Program-made: the position numbers and the translations under genes | NCBI GenBank assembly: GCA_963823515.1 | Contig: CAWGMB010000014.1 | Span: forward strand, 260,227 to 324,226 | DNA: 64,000 bases | Reading direction: 5' to 3' | DNA from: Miltoncostaea sp963823515 | GTDB taxonomy: Bacteria; Actinomycetota; Thermoleophilia; Miltoncostaeales; Miltoncostaeaceae | Shown: piece after piece, positions 51,323 to 61,119 of the stretch | Numbering within the stretch: position 1 is the first letter of the stretch | How the letters are laid out: each line of letters starts with the position of its first letter | Notes under the pieces: model-generated | What the model was told of the DNA's origin: nothing | Databases searched by the model: none | Seen by the model: the letters and a program-made list of their open reading frames with translations, nothing else

Positions 51323-53860
51323 TCACCCCGGCGCCCCGGCCGCGACTCCACCCCGGCGCCGGTCCAGAGCGCGGTAGGCGATGAGCTTCGCGGCGTCGAG
51401 GGCGAGGAACCAGACGAGGGCCCAGCCCCAGGCGAGCGCCGCGTAGGCCCACGGCAGCGGCGGCATGAGGAAGCCGCCGACGGCGATCAGGGTCGCGAGG
51501 ATCTGGGTGCCGAGGACCGCGGCGAGCAGTACGTTCGCCGGCCTGACCGACCAGAACGGCCCGCGGGTGCGGGCGACGAAGACGGTCAGGTGGCCGGCGA
51601 TCGAGAGCTTCAGGTACATGAGCGTTCGCAGGGTGTCCTCCCCGAGGTCGAATCCGTGCCGGCCGACCAGCAGGAGAGAGAAGCTCGAGACGACCCCGAC
51701 CAGGCCGAGCACGCTCGCGATCGTCAGCACCTCACGCATGTCCCAGCGCTCGGGCAGCGCGGAGGCTGCGACCCGGTCGAAGGCGATCGAGAGGATCGCG
51801 GCGTCGTTGAGCAGGGCGAGCAGCACGATCATGCTCGCGGTGACCGGGAAGAACCCGAGCACCAGGATCGCGAGGGTCACGAAGAGGACGACCCGGATCG
51901 TCTCGGTGATCCGGTAGATCGCATAGTTGCTCATGCGCCGGAAGGTCTCCCGGCTCAGGCGGACCGCCTCGACGATCACCGACAGGCCGGGGGCGAGCAG
52001 GACGATGTCGGCCGCCGCGCGGGCCGCGTCGGTCGCGCCGGCGACCGCGACGCCGGCGTCGGCGCGCCGCAGCGCCGGGGCGTCGTTGACCCCGTCGCCG
52101 GTCATCGCGACGATGTGTCCGGCACCCTGGAGCGCCTCGACGATCCGATACTTCTGCTCGGGCACCACCTGCGCGAAGCCGTCCGCCGCCTCGACCCGCG
52201 CCGACATGCCCGGACCGCCCTGCTCGAGCGCGCCGGCCTCGAGGATCCGGTCGCCGAGGCCGACCTCACGGCCGACCTCCTGCGCGATCTCCACCCGGTC
52301 GCCGGTGACCATCTTGACGGCGAGCCCGAGCCGGGTCGCCTCTGCGAGCGTCGCGGCCGAGTCGTCCCGCGGCGGGTCGTGAAGCGGCAGCACGCCGAGC
52401 AGCCGCCAGTCCCCGTCGTCGCGGCGGGCCACTGCCAGCGAGCGGAAGCCGCGCCTCGCGAACGCGGCGACCGCGGCCTCCATCGCCTCGTCGGCGCCGC
52501 CGGCGGCGAGCGTGGCGATCGCCTGGGGCGCCCCCTTCGCGACCTCGAAGACGGCGCCATCGGCGCTTCGCACCCGCGCCTCGGCGCGCTTGCGCTCCGG
52601 ATCGAACGGGTGGAAGTCGATCGTCGTGAAGCCGCCCAGCCCCCGATCGGGAACCGCCGCCAGGATCGCCAGGTCGATCGGGTCGCGGCCCTCCCCGCTC
52701 GAGGCCAGGGCCGCGGCGAGGATCAGCGCCTGGGCGTCGGCCTCCGGGTCGAGCAGCGCCGGCTCGGCGAGGGTCAGCGCGTTCCGGGTGATCGTCCCGG
52801 TCTTGTCGGCGCAGAGCATGTCAACGCCGGCGAGCTCCTCGACCGCGGGCAGGTGGCTCACGACCGCCTGCCGGCGCGCGAGGGTGCGCGCGCCGATCGC
52901 CATCGTCACCGACAGGACCGCCGGCAGGGCCACGGGCACCGAGGCGATCGTGACCACGAGCGCGAACTCGAGCGTGGTCGAGACCGGTTCACCGCGCAGC
53001 AGGGAGACGACGACGATCACCGTCACCAGCGCGAGCGCGAGCGCGATCAGGTAGCGGCCGATCGCCAGCACCGCCCGCTGGAAATGGCTCGGCGGCGGCT
53101 CCGCCCCCGCCAGCTGCGCGCTGCGCCCGAAGAGCGTCCGCGGGCCCGTCGCGGTGACCAGCGCACTCGCCTCGCCGCGCGCGAGCACCGACCCGGAGTA
53201 GAGGTCGTCGCCGGCGCGCTTGCCGACGGCCAGCGACTCGCCCGTCAGGGCCGACTGGTCGACCTCGCACTCGCCGCCGGCCACGCGGGCGTCGGCCGGC
53301 ACGATCTGACCCAGCTCGACATGCACCAGGTCGCCGGGCACCAGCAGCCGGGCCTCCAGCGTCTGCCAGCGCCCGTCGCGACGCACGCGTGCCTTGACCG
53401 CGAGTTGCTCCCTCAGGGCGGCGATCGCGCCGCCCGCCTGGTGCTCCTCCCAGAAGCCGACGGCGCCGTTCACCAGGAGCAGCGCGCCGATGACCGCGAA
53501 GTCCGCCCAGCGCTGGACCAGCGCCGTCAGCACGACGGCCGCCTCGATCATCCACGGGATCGGGCCCCAGAAATGCACGCCGACCTCCAGGAGAAGGCTC
53601 CGCCTCTCCTCGGGGATCTCGTTCGGCCCGTACCGCTCGAGCAGTCGCTGCGCCTCCTCCGAGCCCAGCCCCTCGTCGCCACCCCGTGCCTCGTGCCCTC
53701 CGGCGGTCGCCTGGGACTGCGGTCCCTCCGTCCGGCGGGACGCGGGTCGAGGATCCGGCGGAGAGGGTGCCGGCGGGCGGCGGTGCCGGCGCCTCACGAC
53801 CGCCGCCTCGAAGTCGCGCCCCCGTGCCGCGGCACCACGGCCTCGGCGAGGCCGATCCAT
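51323..53860 (-). CDS. P-type ATPase, type IIIA proton-pump-like
   Basis: About 845 residues. LLERYGPNEIPEERRS opens the family core; VDQSALTGESLAV in the actuator domain; phosphorylation motif CADKTGTITRN; TGDGVNDAPALRRAD in the hinge; and about ten helices. VALPAVLSVTMAIGARTLA and WDMREVLTIASVLG match plasma-membrane H+-ATPases of plants, fungi and some bacteria. It should pump protons out using ATP. N-terminus uncertain: ATG 53860 or GTG 53797 are plausible, the upstream 75 residues being Arg/Pro rich. Confidence 0.88.
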   Translation of the reverse strand: MDRPRRGRGAAARGRDFEAAVVRRRHRRPPAPSPPDPRPASRRTEGPQSQATAGGHEARGGDEGLGSEEAQRLLERYGPNEIPEERRSLLLEVGVHFWGPIPWMIEAAVVLTALVQRWADFAVIGALLLVNGAVGFWEEHQAGGAIAALREQLAVKARVRRDGRWQTLEARLLVPGDLVHVELGQIVPADARVAGGECEVDQSALTGESLAVGKRAGDDLYSGSVLARGEASALVTATGPRTLFGRSAQLAGAEPPPSHFQRAVLAIGRYLIALALALVTVIVVVSLLRGEPVSTTLEFALVVTIASVPVALPAVLSVTMAIGARTLARRQAVVSHLPAVEELAGVDMLCADKTGTITRNALTLAEPALLDPEADAQALILAAALASSGEGRDPIDLAILAAVPDRGLGGFTTIDFHPFDPERKRAEARVRSADGAVFEVAKGAPQAIATLAAGGADEAMEAAVAAFARRGFRSLAVARRDDGDWRLLGVLPLHDPPRDDSAATLAEATRLGLAVKMVTGDRVEIAQEVGREVGLGDRILEAGALEQGGPGMSARVEAADGFAQVVPEQKYRIVEALQGAGHIVAMTGDGVNDAPALRRADAGVAVAGATDAARAAADIVLLAPGLSVIVEAVRLSRETFRRMSNYAIYRITETIRVVLFVTLAILVLGFFPVTASMIVLLALLNDAAILSIAFDRVAASALPERWDMREVLTIASVLGLVGVVSSFSLLLVGRHGFDLGEDTLRTLMYLKLSIAGHLTVFVARTRGPFWSVRPANVLLAAVLGTQILATLIAVGGFLMPPLPWAYAALAWGWALVWFLALDAAKLIAYRALDRRRGGVAAGAPG

Positions 53861-53981
53861 GGCGGCGAATGGTTCGGCCATCCGCGCCTCGGCGGGGGCC
53901 GCGGCCGTCCGCCACGCCGCGGGCCGTCTCCTCGGCGTGGGGCCGGCACCCGGCACCCGGCCTGCGCCACGCGGTCCCGCG

Positions 53982-53987
53982 TACCCT
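53982..53987 (+). promoter_or_regulatory. -10 box of a leaderless promoter
   Basis: TACCCT, 7 bases before the GTG at 53995; the same hexamer as at 37445. Confidence 0.5.
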
Positions 53988-53994
53988 CGGTCTC

Positions 53995-55092
53995 GTGACC
54001 GGCGACGCCCGACCCCTGACACCACACGAGCGCCGCCTGCGCCGTGCCCTCGTCGCGACCAGCATCGGGGCGGCCGTCATGGCCCTCGTGGTCGGCGCGG
54101 TCCTCCTCTACTGGTTCCGCTACTTCCTGCCCACCGAGCCGGACCCCTTCACCCGCGGGCCGTACGTGGTCGCGGTCGGCACCACCACCGCGACCCTGCG
54201 GTGGAAGGTGGAGGGAGACCGCCCGGTCGAGATCGTGGCGACCACCCCCGACGGCCGCACCCTCACGAGCTCCGACGGCCGCCTGCGCGGACTGGAGCCG
54301 GGGGCCCGGCAGGGATGGGTGGCACGCGTCGGCGGCCGCGCCCGTGCGGCCGGCACCATCACGACGGCGCCGACGGACGCGCGAGCGCCCATCCGCTTCG
54401 TCGCGTTCGGCGACTACGGCGCGGGAGGCGAGGACGAGTGGGCGGTGGGACGTGTGGCTGCGGCCCAGCAACCGGCCTTCACGGTGGTGCCGGGCGACAA
54501 CAGCTACCTGCTCTCGGCGCCGGCCCTCTTCGACCGCAACATCTTCGCGCCCATGCGCGCGCTGCTCGCCCAGGGGCCGTTCGTCGCCACGCTGGGCGAG
54601 CACGACATCGCCTGGTTCGGGGGCGCCGACGTCGCCCGGGCGCTGGGGCTGCCGAACGGGGGCGATCGCTACACCTTCGACTACGGGCCCCTGCGCTTCG
54701 TGGTGCTGGGCCTCCAAGCCGACTCCGCCGACGTGGGGTTCGTGCGGACCGCGCTGGCGCGGCCGGGGGCGCGGCACACCTACATCGTCGTCCACCGCCC
54801 GCCCGGGCCGGGGAACCCCGTGCTCGCGCTCGCGCGCGGCAAGGTGACGGCCGTCCTCGCCGGTCACAATCATCGTTACGAACGCCAGATCATCGACGGC
54901 GTGCTCACCCTCACCGTGGGCACGGGAGGCGCTCCCCGCTCCGGTGATGAGTCACTCACCCCCCGCTCGGCCGGCGCGCTCGCCTCCCTGGCGGTCTTCG
55001 GCGTGCTGCGTATCGACGACACGCCCGGACGGGTCACGATGACCTTCATCGACAGCGGCGGGCGGGTCCGGGACCGCGTCGTGGTGCGCTGA
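53995..55092 (+). CDS. Membrane-anchored metallophosphoesterase (purple acid phosphatase-like)
   Basis: 365 residues: one helix at about 22-42, an Fn3-like module (about 50-120, PYVVAVGTTTATLRWKV), then a calcineurin-like phosphoesterase: FGDYGAGG, PGDNSYLL, GEHD, HRPP and GHNHRYER supply the dimetal ligands. It faces outside the cell and hydrolyses phosphomonoesters or diesters. GAHD/GNHE is replaced by GEHD, but the ligand Asp and His remain. The next gene's ATG overlaps its stop (TGATG). Confidence 0.88.
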   Translation: MTGDARPLTPHERRLRRALVATSIGAAVMALVVGAVLLYWFRYFLPTEPDPFTRGPYVVAVGTTTATLRWKVEGDRPVEIVATTPDGRTLTSSDGRLRGLEPGARQGWVARVGGRARAAGTITTAPTDARAPIRFVAFGDYGAGGEDEWAVGRVAAAQQPAFTVVPGDNSYLLSAPALFDRNIFAPMRALLAQGPFVATLGEHDIAWFGGADVARALGLPNGGDRYTFDYGPLRFVVLGLQADSADVGFVRTALARPGARHTYIVVHRPPGPGNPVLALARGKVTAVLAGHNHRYERQIIDGVLTLTVGTGGAPRSGDESLTPRSAGALASLAVFGVLRIDDTPGRVTMTFIDSGGRVRDRVVVR

Positions 55093-55397
55093 TGCGCATC
55101 GCCGGCGCATTGCTCGCATGCGCCGGTGTGGCGGGAGCGCTCGCCGTGCCGCTACTCGGCCTGCCCGGGGCCTTCCCGGTGCTGATGGCCGCCGCCCTCG
55201 TGCTGTGGCTGGTGGGCGCGGGCACCGCCGCCGCCTGCGTGGCGCCCCCGCGCAAGGGCCCGGGCCTCGCGGCCCTCGCGGCGGGGATCCTGGGGTGGCC
55301 GATGCTGTTGCTCTATGCCGTCGCGCCGCTGTGGGGCCTCCTCGCAGCGGGCTGCGGGCTGGTGGTGGCGCTGCGCGGATCGCGCACGACGACGTGA
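55092..55397 (+). CDS. Small three- or four-helix membrane protein
   Basis: 101 residues, almost all hydrophobic, with helices at about 4-24, 28-48, 58-78 and 80-95 and a short RGSRTTT tail. No family known. Coupled to the metallophosphoesterase by the TGATG overlap. Confidence 0.65.
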   Translation: MRIAGALLACAGVAGALAVPLLGLPGAFPVLMAAALVLWLVGAGTAAACVAPPRKGPGLAALAAGILGWPMLLLYAVAPLWGLLAAGCGLVVALRGSRTTT

Positions 55398-55420
55398 CCG
55401 CCCGAGCGGTGGGCGGTCAC
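55390..55420. terminator. 12-bp stem hairpin at the stop of the membrane-protein gene
   Basis: ACGTGACCGCCC (55390-55401) and its exact reverse complement (55409-55420) with a 7-base loop; the stop codon lies inside the first arm. No T-tract. Likely terminator. Confidence 0.65.
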
Positions 55421-55591
55421 GTCTCGGCCTGGGGCATCGGCGCGAGCGGGGCCCTACCGCCCCCCGGATGCACGCCGCGCAGTGCGCCGACGGCCCGGCG
55501 AGGGCGTCCACCGCGGCGCCCGGTGGACGGCGGCCCCTCGGCCGCCGGCCGAGGACGTCCGGCGGCGACGGCGAAGAGGTGGATCTGATGG

Positions 55592-55837
55592 ATGACGTCA
55601 CGCCAGAGCTCGCCGCGGCGCCTCGACGCCGCGCACTTCGACGACGACTCGCCTCACCCCAGCCACGTCCCCGACGCCGATCGGGTCGCCGGTGACGCCT
55701 CGCGCCCGTCGGCGATCCTGATGGTGCTCTCCCTGGCGATGCCGGCCCTGCGCCGAGCCCTGCGGCACCTCCGCGTCACGCCGGTCGCGCCGCTTGTGTG
55801 CGGCCACGCGCAGCGCCCGCGCGTCGGGGGGGCATGA
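55592..55837 (+). CDS. Possible small protein, 81 residues
   Basis: MTSRQSSPRRLDAAHFDDDS then a short hydrophobic stretch (SAILMVLSLAMPAL). Its stop overlaps the ATG of the DUF389 gene (ATGA), which argues for translation. No family recognised. The 170 bases before it, back to the hairpin, show nothing. Confidence 0.4.
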   Translation: MTSRQSSPRRLDAAHFDDDSPHPSHVPDADRVAGDASRPSAILMVLSLAMPALRRALRHLRVTPVAPLVCGHAQRPRVGGA

Positions 55838-56937
55838 CCGCCGGGGAGACCCCGCCCGGCCGCGACGCCTCCGCGGACGGGGATGAGGCGCCGCCGACGC
55901 CGGCGCCCTCCATCACCGCGGCCGGTGCGATCACGGGGTGGCTCGGCGCGATCCGCGTCCGACAGGCCGACGACGACGCCCGGGCCTCGATGCGCGAACT
56001 CGTGCCGGACGGGCCGGGGATCGGCGAGTTCCTGGTGCGGTTCAGCGCCCTCACGGTGCTGTCGGCGGCGATCGCCGCGTTCGGCCTCCTCGCCGATTCC
56101 GGGGCGGTGGTGATCGGCGCCATGCTGGTCGCACCGCTGATGACGCCCATCCTCGCGACCGCGGCGGCCACGGTCACGGCCGACAACCGGCTGCTGGTGA
56201 GAGCGATCTCGGTCATCGCACTGGGAACCGCCATCGCCATCGCCGTCGGGTGGGTCGTGGGGTTCATCGCCGGAGTCCACGTCATCGATGTCGTCACGCT
56301 CCCGGACGAGATCCGCAGCCGGACGTTTCCCGGCCTCCTCGATCTGGGCATCGCCATATCCGCGGGCGCCGCCGCCGGCTACATCCAGCCGCGCCGGTCG
56401 GCGATCTCCGCGCTTCCGGGCGTCGGCATCGCGGTGGCCCTCGTGCCCCCGCTCGCGACGGTCGGCATCACCGCGCAGCTCGGCCTGGGGAGCGACGCGC
56501 GCAACGCATTCCTGCTCTACCTGACCAATCTCGCGGCGATCGTCTTCTCGGCGGGGATCGTCCTGCTGGCCACCGGTTTCCGGCCGCACCCCCGGGCCGG
56601 GCGGCGGGCGCTGAGGCTCCGGCTCGCGCTGACGCTCGGGGCCGTGGCCCTCGTCGCCGTCCCGCTCTACCTGCACACCCGCGCGGCGGTGGCCGACCTG
56701 CGCCTCGAGCGAACCGTCGTGGACGCGGTGGCGGCCTGGGACGACAGCGTCCGCATCATCGAGGTCGATGCCTCCGTGAGCAGCGGGGTCGCCGACGTCG
56801 AGCTGCTGGTCGTCGGGCGCGGGAGCGCTCCGCCGGCCTGGGCGCTCGCGGACGCGATCCGGGACCGCTTCGACGGGCCGGTCGATCTCGAGGTGTCCTA
56901 CCAGCGCGACGAGCAGTTCCGGGTCAGCGCCCGATGA
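55834..56937 (+). CDS. DUF389 membrane protein
   Basis: 367 residues with six or seven helices in the middle. Conserved DUF389 stretches: VIGAMLVAPLMTPILATAAA, and SALPGVGIAVALVPPLATVG with NAFLLYLTNLAAIV. The C-terminal soluble part follows the last helix (LTLGAVALVAVPLYLHTRA). Function unknown. ATG overlaps the small upstream frame; its stop overlaps the next ATG, so it is in an operon with the solute-binding lipoprotein. Confidence 0.88.
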   Translation: MTAGETPPGRDASADGDEAPPTPAPSITAAGAITGWLGAIRVRQADDDARASMRELVPDGPGIGEFLVRFSALTVLSAAIAAFGLLADSGAVVIGAMLVAPLMTPILATAAATVTADNRLLVRAISVIALGTAIAIAVGWVVGFIAGVHVIDVVTLPDEIRSRTFPGLLDLGIAISAGAAAGYIQPRRSAISALPGVGIAVALVPPLATVGITAQLGLGSDARNAFLLYLTNLAAIVFSAGIVLLATGFRPHPRAGRRALRLRLALTLGAVALVAVPLYLHTRAAVADLRLERTVVDAVAAWDDSVRIIEVDASVSSGVADVELLVVGRGSAPPAWALADAIRDRFDGPVDLEVSYQRDEQFRVSAR

Positions 56938-58211
56938 GGCGCCTGGCGCTCGTGGCCGCCTGCCTCGCCCTCGTGGCCGGCTGCTCGGGGGCGTTCGATC
57001 GCCGGAGCGACGATCGCCCGAGGATCGACGTCTTCGGCCCGTACACCGGTCGGGAGGCCGACGCCTTCGCGGCATCGATGGCGCAGTTCGAGCGCACGAC
57101 CGGGATCGGGGTCGACTACACCGGCAGCGCCGACTTCGCCGCCGACCTTCGCGCGCGGGTCGCCAGCGGCATCGACGCGCCCGACATCGCGCTCGTCCCC
57201 CAGCCGGGCTTCATCGCCGAGCTCATCGACGAGGGCGACCTGGCGCCCCTCAGCCCGGAGACGGTCCGGTCGGTCAACGACAACTACGACATCACCGAAG
57301 CCCGGCTCACGGCGGAGGGCGACCGCTTCGTCGTCCCGTACCGGTCCAGCGTGAAGTCGATCGTCTGGTACCGGCCCGAGGTCTTCCGCCGAAACGGCTG
57401 GCGCGTGCCCCGCACGCTCGACGGCCTCGAGCGCCTCGTCGCCGAGATCGACGGGACGCCGGAGATCTCGCCGTGGTGCTTCAGCATCTTCTCGGGGACC
57501 TCCTCGGGGTGGCCGGCGACCGACTGGGTGGAGGACCTGCTGCTGCGGCGCGCGGGGCGCGCGGCCTACGACGCGTGGGCGGCCGGCCGCCTCGCGTTCG
57601 ACTCCCCGGCGGTGCGCGCGGCGTTCGAGGAGTTCGAGGCGCTCGTCCTCGCCACCGGTCGCACGGCGGGTGGGCTGCGCGCGATCCTGGAGACGCCGAT
57701 CCTCGAGGCGAGCGGGCCGCTGTTCGCCGATCCGCCCGCCTGCGCGCTCTACAAGCAGGCGAGCTTCGCCGTGTCCTGGTTCCCGGACGGCACGACGATC
57801 GGACCCGGCGGCGACGTGGACTTCTTCGTGCTGCCCGGCGTCCGCGCCGACGCCCCGGCGCCGCTCGTGGTTGCGGGCGACGGCGCCGTGCAGTTCAACG
57901 GACGGGGCGAGGTGAACCGGCTGATGACGTACCTGGCGACACCCGACGGCGCGCGTGCGTGGGCGGCGCGCGGGGGCTACGTCAGCGCGCGCACGAGCGT
58001 CGATCCGCGCAGCTACTACTCGGGCGTCGACCAGAGGTTCGCCGGACTGCTGCGCCAGGACCGCGCGGCCCCGTTCGACGCCTCCGACCTGATGCCGCCG
58101 GCGATCGGGACCGATCTCCTCTGGACGCAGATGACCGCCTGGGTCTCGGACGCCGAGTCACTGGACGCACTCGTCACAACCATGGATGAGGCACTCCGGA
58201 AGTCCCCCTGA
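56934..58211 (+). CDS. Sugar-type ABC solute-binding lipoprotein
   Basis: 425 residues. Lipobox LVAGC (about Cys17), then a type 1 extracellular solute-binding protein: IDVFGPYTGREADAFAASMAQ, DIALVPQPGFIAEL, and FVVPYRSSVKSIVWYRPEVF. The family captures carbohydrates for ABC importers, but no permease or ATPase partner is beside it. ATGA overlap with the DUF389 gene is unusual for this family. Confidence 0.88.
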   Translation: MRRLALVAACLALVAGCSGAFDRRSDDRPRIDVFGPYTGREADAFAASMAQFERTTGIGVDYTGSADFAADLRARVASGIDAPDIALVPQPGFIAELIDEGDLAPLSPETVRSVNDNYDITEARLTAEGDRFVVPYRSSVKSIVWYRPEVFRRNGWRVPRTLDGLERLVAEIDGTPEISPWCFSIFSGTSSGWPATDWVEDLLLRRAGRAAYDAWAAGRLAFDSPAVRAAFEEFEALVLATGRTAGGLRAILETPILEASGPLFADPPACALYKQASFAVSWFPDGTTIGPGGDVDFFVLPGVRADAPAPLVVAGDGAVQFNGRGEVNRLMTYLATPDGARAWAARGGYVSARTSVDPRSYYSGVDQRFAGLLRQDRAAPFDASDLMPPAIGTDLLWTQMTAWVSDAESLDALVTTMDEALRKSP

Positions 58212-58275
58212 GGCCGTGAACACGGGGGCGCCCCGGCTCCGTCGGTCCCGGATGGCCCACCGCAGCCCGGCCGGC

Positions 58276-59304
58276 TCAGGGAAGTAGGCGCAGCCGCGCG
58301 CCGAAGCGCAGCGCCTTGCGGCCGGCACGGATCGTGGCGGTGCACCGGCCCGGCCCGACGCGGCCGGCCACGCGGACGACACCGCGGCGGCGGCCGTCGC
58401 CGACGAGGGCCGGCCCGCGGCCGCAGCGCAGGATCACGACGAAGTCGCGGCGCGCGGCTCCGCGACGCCCGACGACCAGCGCGACCCTCTTCCGCGCCGT
58501 CAGCCGGAATGGGATCCTCACGATGCCGCGGGCGCGCAGGCGCCCGGCGCGCCCGAGGCCCCTCCCCCGCCGCAGCACCGGCGCTTTCCCGGCTGCCGAC
58601 GGGACCCCGGTGGTGGGCGCGGAGGGCTCCGGCCGCGGCACCGGCTCGGGCGGGGCTCCGGGCGGCGGTGCGGGGGTCGCGCCGGCCAGCGCGACGACGT
58701 CCTGACGCAGCGCCTCGAGCACGGCGGGACCGGGCTGCCCGAGGGCCCCGCGGCTGACCGCGCCGGCCACGTTGAGCACCCGGTAGTCCTCGGCGAAGAC
58801 CTCGGCCACGGAGCGGCCCCAGCCCGAGGAGTAGTCGCAGCGCAACCGCCCCGACGCGAGCGCCGCCGCGGCGCCGCGGGCCGCCCACCAGCGCGCGGTC
58901 CCGTCGGAGCAGGCCCCGGCCTGGTGCCGGACCGTCGAATCGACGTGATGGCCGTACTCGTGAACGAGCGAGTCGCGAACGGCGGAGGCGGTCCGGGCGG
59001 GCACGACGATGGTGGCGACCCGCCCGACGCGCTCGAAGCAGGCCGCCGCGCCGTCGCCGCACTCGGCGGCGATCGCGGAGGCCGGGACGACGCGGATCGT
59101 CACCGCTGAGATCTCGTCGCCGTGCAGCGACTCCGAGAGCACGCGCGCGTAGCCGTTGACGTCCACGCCGGCCGCCCGCAGGTCGAAGGTGATCGCGCGG
59201 CCCGCGGCGTCGGAGCGCGTGAGCGTCTCGGCGAGGGCCGGAGCTGCAGCGGTCGCGAGAAGGGCGGCCGCCCCTGCGGCGGCGGTGATCCTTCGGAACG
59301 GCAT
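58276..59304 (-). CDS. Secreted zinc metalloprotease-like protein (HEYGH)
   Basis: 342 residues. Signal peptide ending LATAAAPALA, then a domain with VHEYGHHVDSTV, a HExxH zinc-protease motif, and AEVFAEDYRV which may supply the third ligand. A Pro-rich linker (about 220-245) joins a C-terminal beta-rich, Arg-rich domain like that of other secreted proteins here. It may cleave extracellular proteins; several HExxH families share this layout. Confidence 0.75.
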   Translation of the reverse strand: MPFRRITAAAGAAALLATAAAPALAETLTRSDAAGRAITFDLRAAGVDVNGYARVLSESLHGDEISAVTIRVVPASAIAAECGDGAAACFERVGRVATIVVPARTASAVRDSLVHEYGHHVDSTVRHQAGACSDGTARWWAARGAAAALASGRLRCDYSSGWGRSVAEVFAEDYRVLNVAGAVSRGALGQPGPAVLEALRQDVVALAGATPAPPPGAPPEPVPRPEPSAPTTGVPSAAGKAPVLRRGRGLGRAGRLRARGIVRIPFRLTARKRVALVVGRRGAARRDFVVILRCGRGPALVGDGRRRGVVRVAGRVGPGRCTATIRAGRKALRFGARLRLLP

Positions 59305-59409
59305 CGCCGCCGAGGCTACGGCCCCCGGTTGCACGAACTGTGCGGGGTCCGTTAGGGGGACGTGAGGACCGCCGCACCGGACCGGCGGCCCCGGCGGACC
59401 CGCGCCTGG

Positions 59410-59415
59410 CAAGAT
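59410..59415 (+). promoter_or_regulatory. -10-like box of the TerC gene
   Basis: CAAGAT, 7 bases before the GTG at 59423; one mismatch to the TANNNT pattern. Confidence 0.35.
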
Positions 59416-59422
59416 CAGTCCC

Positions 59423-60433
59423 GTGCTCGACGTGTCCCTCGTCGCCTGGGCGGTGACGATCGCGCTGATCCTCGGCCTGCTGGCCCTGGACCTGACGGCG
59501 ACGGCGGGCGGCCGCGCCCACGAGGTCGGCTTCCGCGAGGCCGTGGCCTGGTCGGTGTTCTACATCGGCGTCGCCGTGGCCTTCGGCGTCGTGTTCGGGT
59601 TCCTCGCCGGTTGGGACTACGGCACCGAGTACTTCGCCGGCTACATCGTCGAGAAGAGCCTGTCGGTCGACAACCTCTTCGTCTTCGTGATCATCATGGC
59701 GACCTTCGCGGTGCCGGCCGAGCACCAGCAACGGGTCCTGACCTTCGGGATCATCATGGCCCTGGTGCTGCGGGCGATCTTCATCGCGCTCGGCGCCGCG
59801 CTGCTGGCCGCGTTCTCGATCATGTTCCTGCTGTTCGGCCTGCTGCTGCTGTTCACCGCGGTGCAGCTCTTCCGCCACCGCGATCAGGATCCGACGATCG
59901 AGGACAACCGCATCGTCGCCTTCGCGCGGCGCCGCCTCCCCATCTCCGACGCGTACGACGGTCAACGCATCGTCACCCGGGTCGGGGGCCGGCGCATGCT
60001 CACGCCGATGTTCCTCGTGCTGCTGACGATCGGGACGACCGACCTGCTGTTCGCGCTCGACTCGATCCCGGCGGTGTTCGGCGTCACCGAGCAGGCCTAC
60101 ATCGTCTTCACGGCCAACGCGTTCGCGCTGCTGGGGCTCCGCGCGCTCTACTTCCTGGTCTCAGGGCTCCTCGACCGGCTCGTGTACCTGTCGACCGGCC
60201 TGTCCCTGATCCTCGCCTTCATCGGCGGCAAGCTCGTCCTGCACTACCTGCACCTGCGCGACGACGACATCCCGGAGGTCTCGACCGGCGTGTCGCTGGC
60301 GGTGATCGGGGTGATCCTCTCCGTGACCACGCTCGCCAGCCTCGCGAAGTCGCGGCGGGACCCGAGTGCGCGGGCGCACGCGGGCACCCTGCGCGAGCCG
60401 AAGTCGCACCGGGACCGAAGCGACTACAACTAG
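59423..60433 (+). CDS. TerC/Alx-family membrane protein
   Basis: 336 residues with about nine helices. Signatures: GYIVEKSLSVDNLFVFVIIM, TPMFLVLLTIGTTDLLFALDS and VFGVTEQAYIVFTANAFALLG. The family handles manganese export or metal supply to secreted enzymes (Alx, MeeF) and tellurite resistance. GTG start. Its stop shares CTAG with the convergent DsbB-like gene. Confidence 0.93.
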   Translation: MLDVSLVAWAVTIALILGLLALDLTATAGGRAHEVGFREAVAWSVFYIGVAVAFGVVFGFLAGWDYGTEYFAGYIVEKSLSVDNLFVFVIIMATFAVPAEHQQRVLTFGIIMALVLRAIFIALGAALLAAFSIMFLLFGLLLLFTAVQLFRHRDQDPTIEDNRIVAFARRRLPISDAYDGQRIVTRVGGRRMLTPMFLVLLTIGTTDLLFALDSIPAVFGVTEQAYIVFTANAFALLGLRALYFLVSGLLDRLVYLSTGLSLILAFIGGKLVLHYLHLRDDDIPEVSTGVSLAVIGVILSVTTLASLAKSRRDPSARAHAGTLREPKSHRDRSDYN

Positions 60434-60996
60434 CCCGCCGCGGCGCCGTCCCCGCGGCGGCCCGCGATGAACGAAACCACGAGCAGCAGGCCGATCAGCA
60501 CGAAGGCGCTCAGGGCCATGACCGGGATCGTCACGTACCCGAACTCGTCGATCCACCGCGTGGAGCACGGGATCCCGGCCTTGCAGGACGCGCTCTCCTT
60601 CTCCGGGTTGACCTCGATGTAGATGTGGTAGATCGAGATCGCCGCGCCGACCACCGGGAACACCGCCGCATAGAGCGAGACGCGACGGTCGCGCAGCAGG
60701 GCCCCGACCAGCAGGATGATCGCGAGCGGGTACATCGCGATCCGCTGGTACCAGCAGAGCTGGCAGGGCGTGAAGTCCTCGACGAGGGAGAAGAACAGGC
60801 TCCCGGCCATCGCGACGGCCGCGACGAACCAGGCGAGCCACACCGCCTGGCGCCCCAGCGTGGCCCGCGACGACATCAGGGCCGCGCGCGCCCTCGGGCT
60901 GACGGCGCCGGCGACGATGGCCGCCGCGACCGCGACGGCGGCGAGCTGGGCGACGATCGCGAGGGCCGCGAGCGTGGCGTTGACGAGCTCGTTCAC
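60430..60996 (-). CDS. DsbB/BdbC-like disulfide bond formation protein
   Basis: About 188 residues, five helices: an extra N-terminal helix, then the four-helix DsbB core. Periplasmic cysteine pairs are visible as CQLC (in EDFTPCQLCWYQRIAMYPL) and CKAGIPC. It passes electrons from a thiol oxidase to quinones. GTG 60996 is chosen with GGGGAGG close upstream; an earlier GTG at 61023 is possible. No DsbA-type partner is adjacent. Confidence 0.9.
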   Translation of the reverse strand: MNELVNATLAALAIVAQLAAVAVAAAIVAGAVSPRARAALMSSRATLGRQAVWLAWFVAAVAMAGSLFFSLVEDFTPCQLCWYQRIAMYPLAIILLVGALLRDRRVSLYAAVFPVVGAAISIYHIYIEVNPEKESASCKAGIPCSTRWIDEFGYVTIPVMALSAFVLIGLLLVVSFIAGRRGDGAAAG

Positions 60997-61119
60997 GTGC
61001 CTCCCCGCCCCGCGGGGGTCCACCGATAGATCACCGCCGCGCCGATGTCGTCCTCCTCGAGTCGCCGCGGGCCAGGGTAGCGGAGCCCCGGCGGACGCCG
61101 GGGCCTCCGCCGGGCGGGG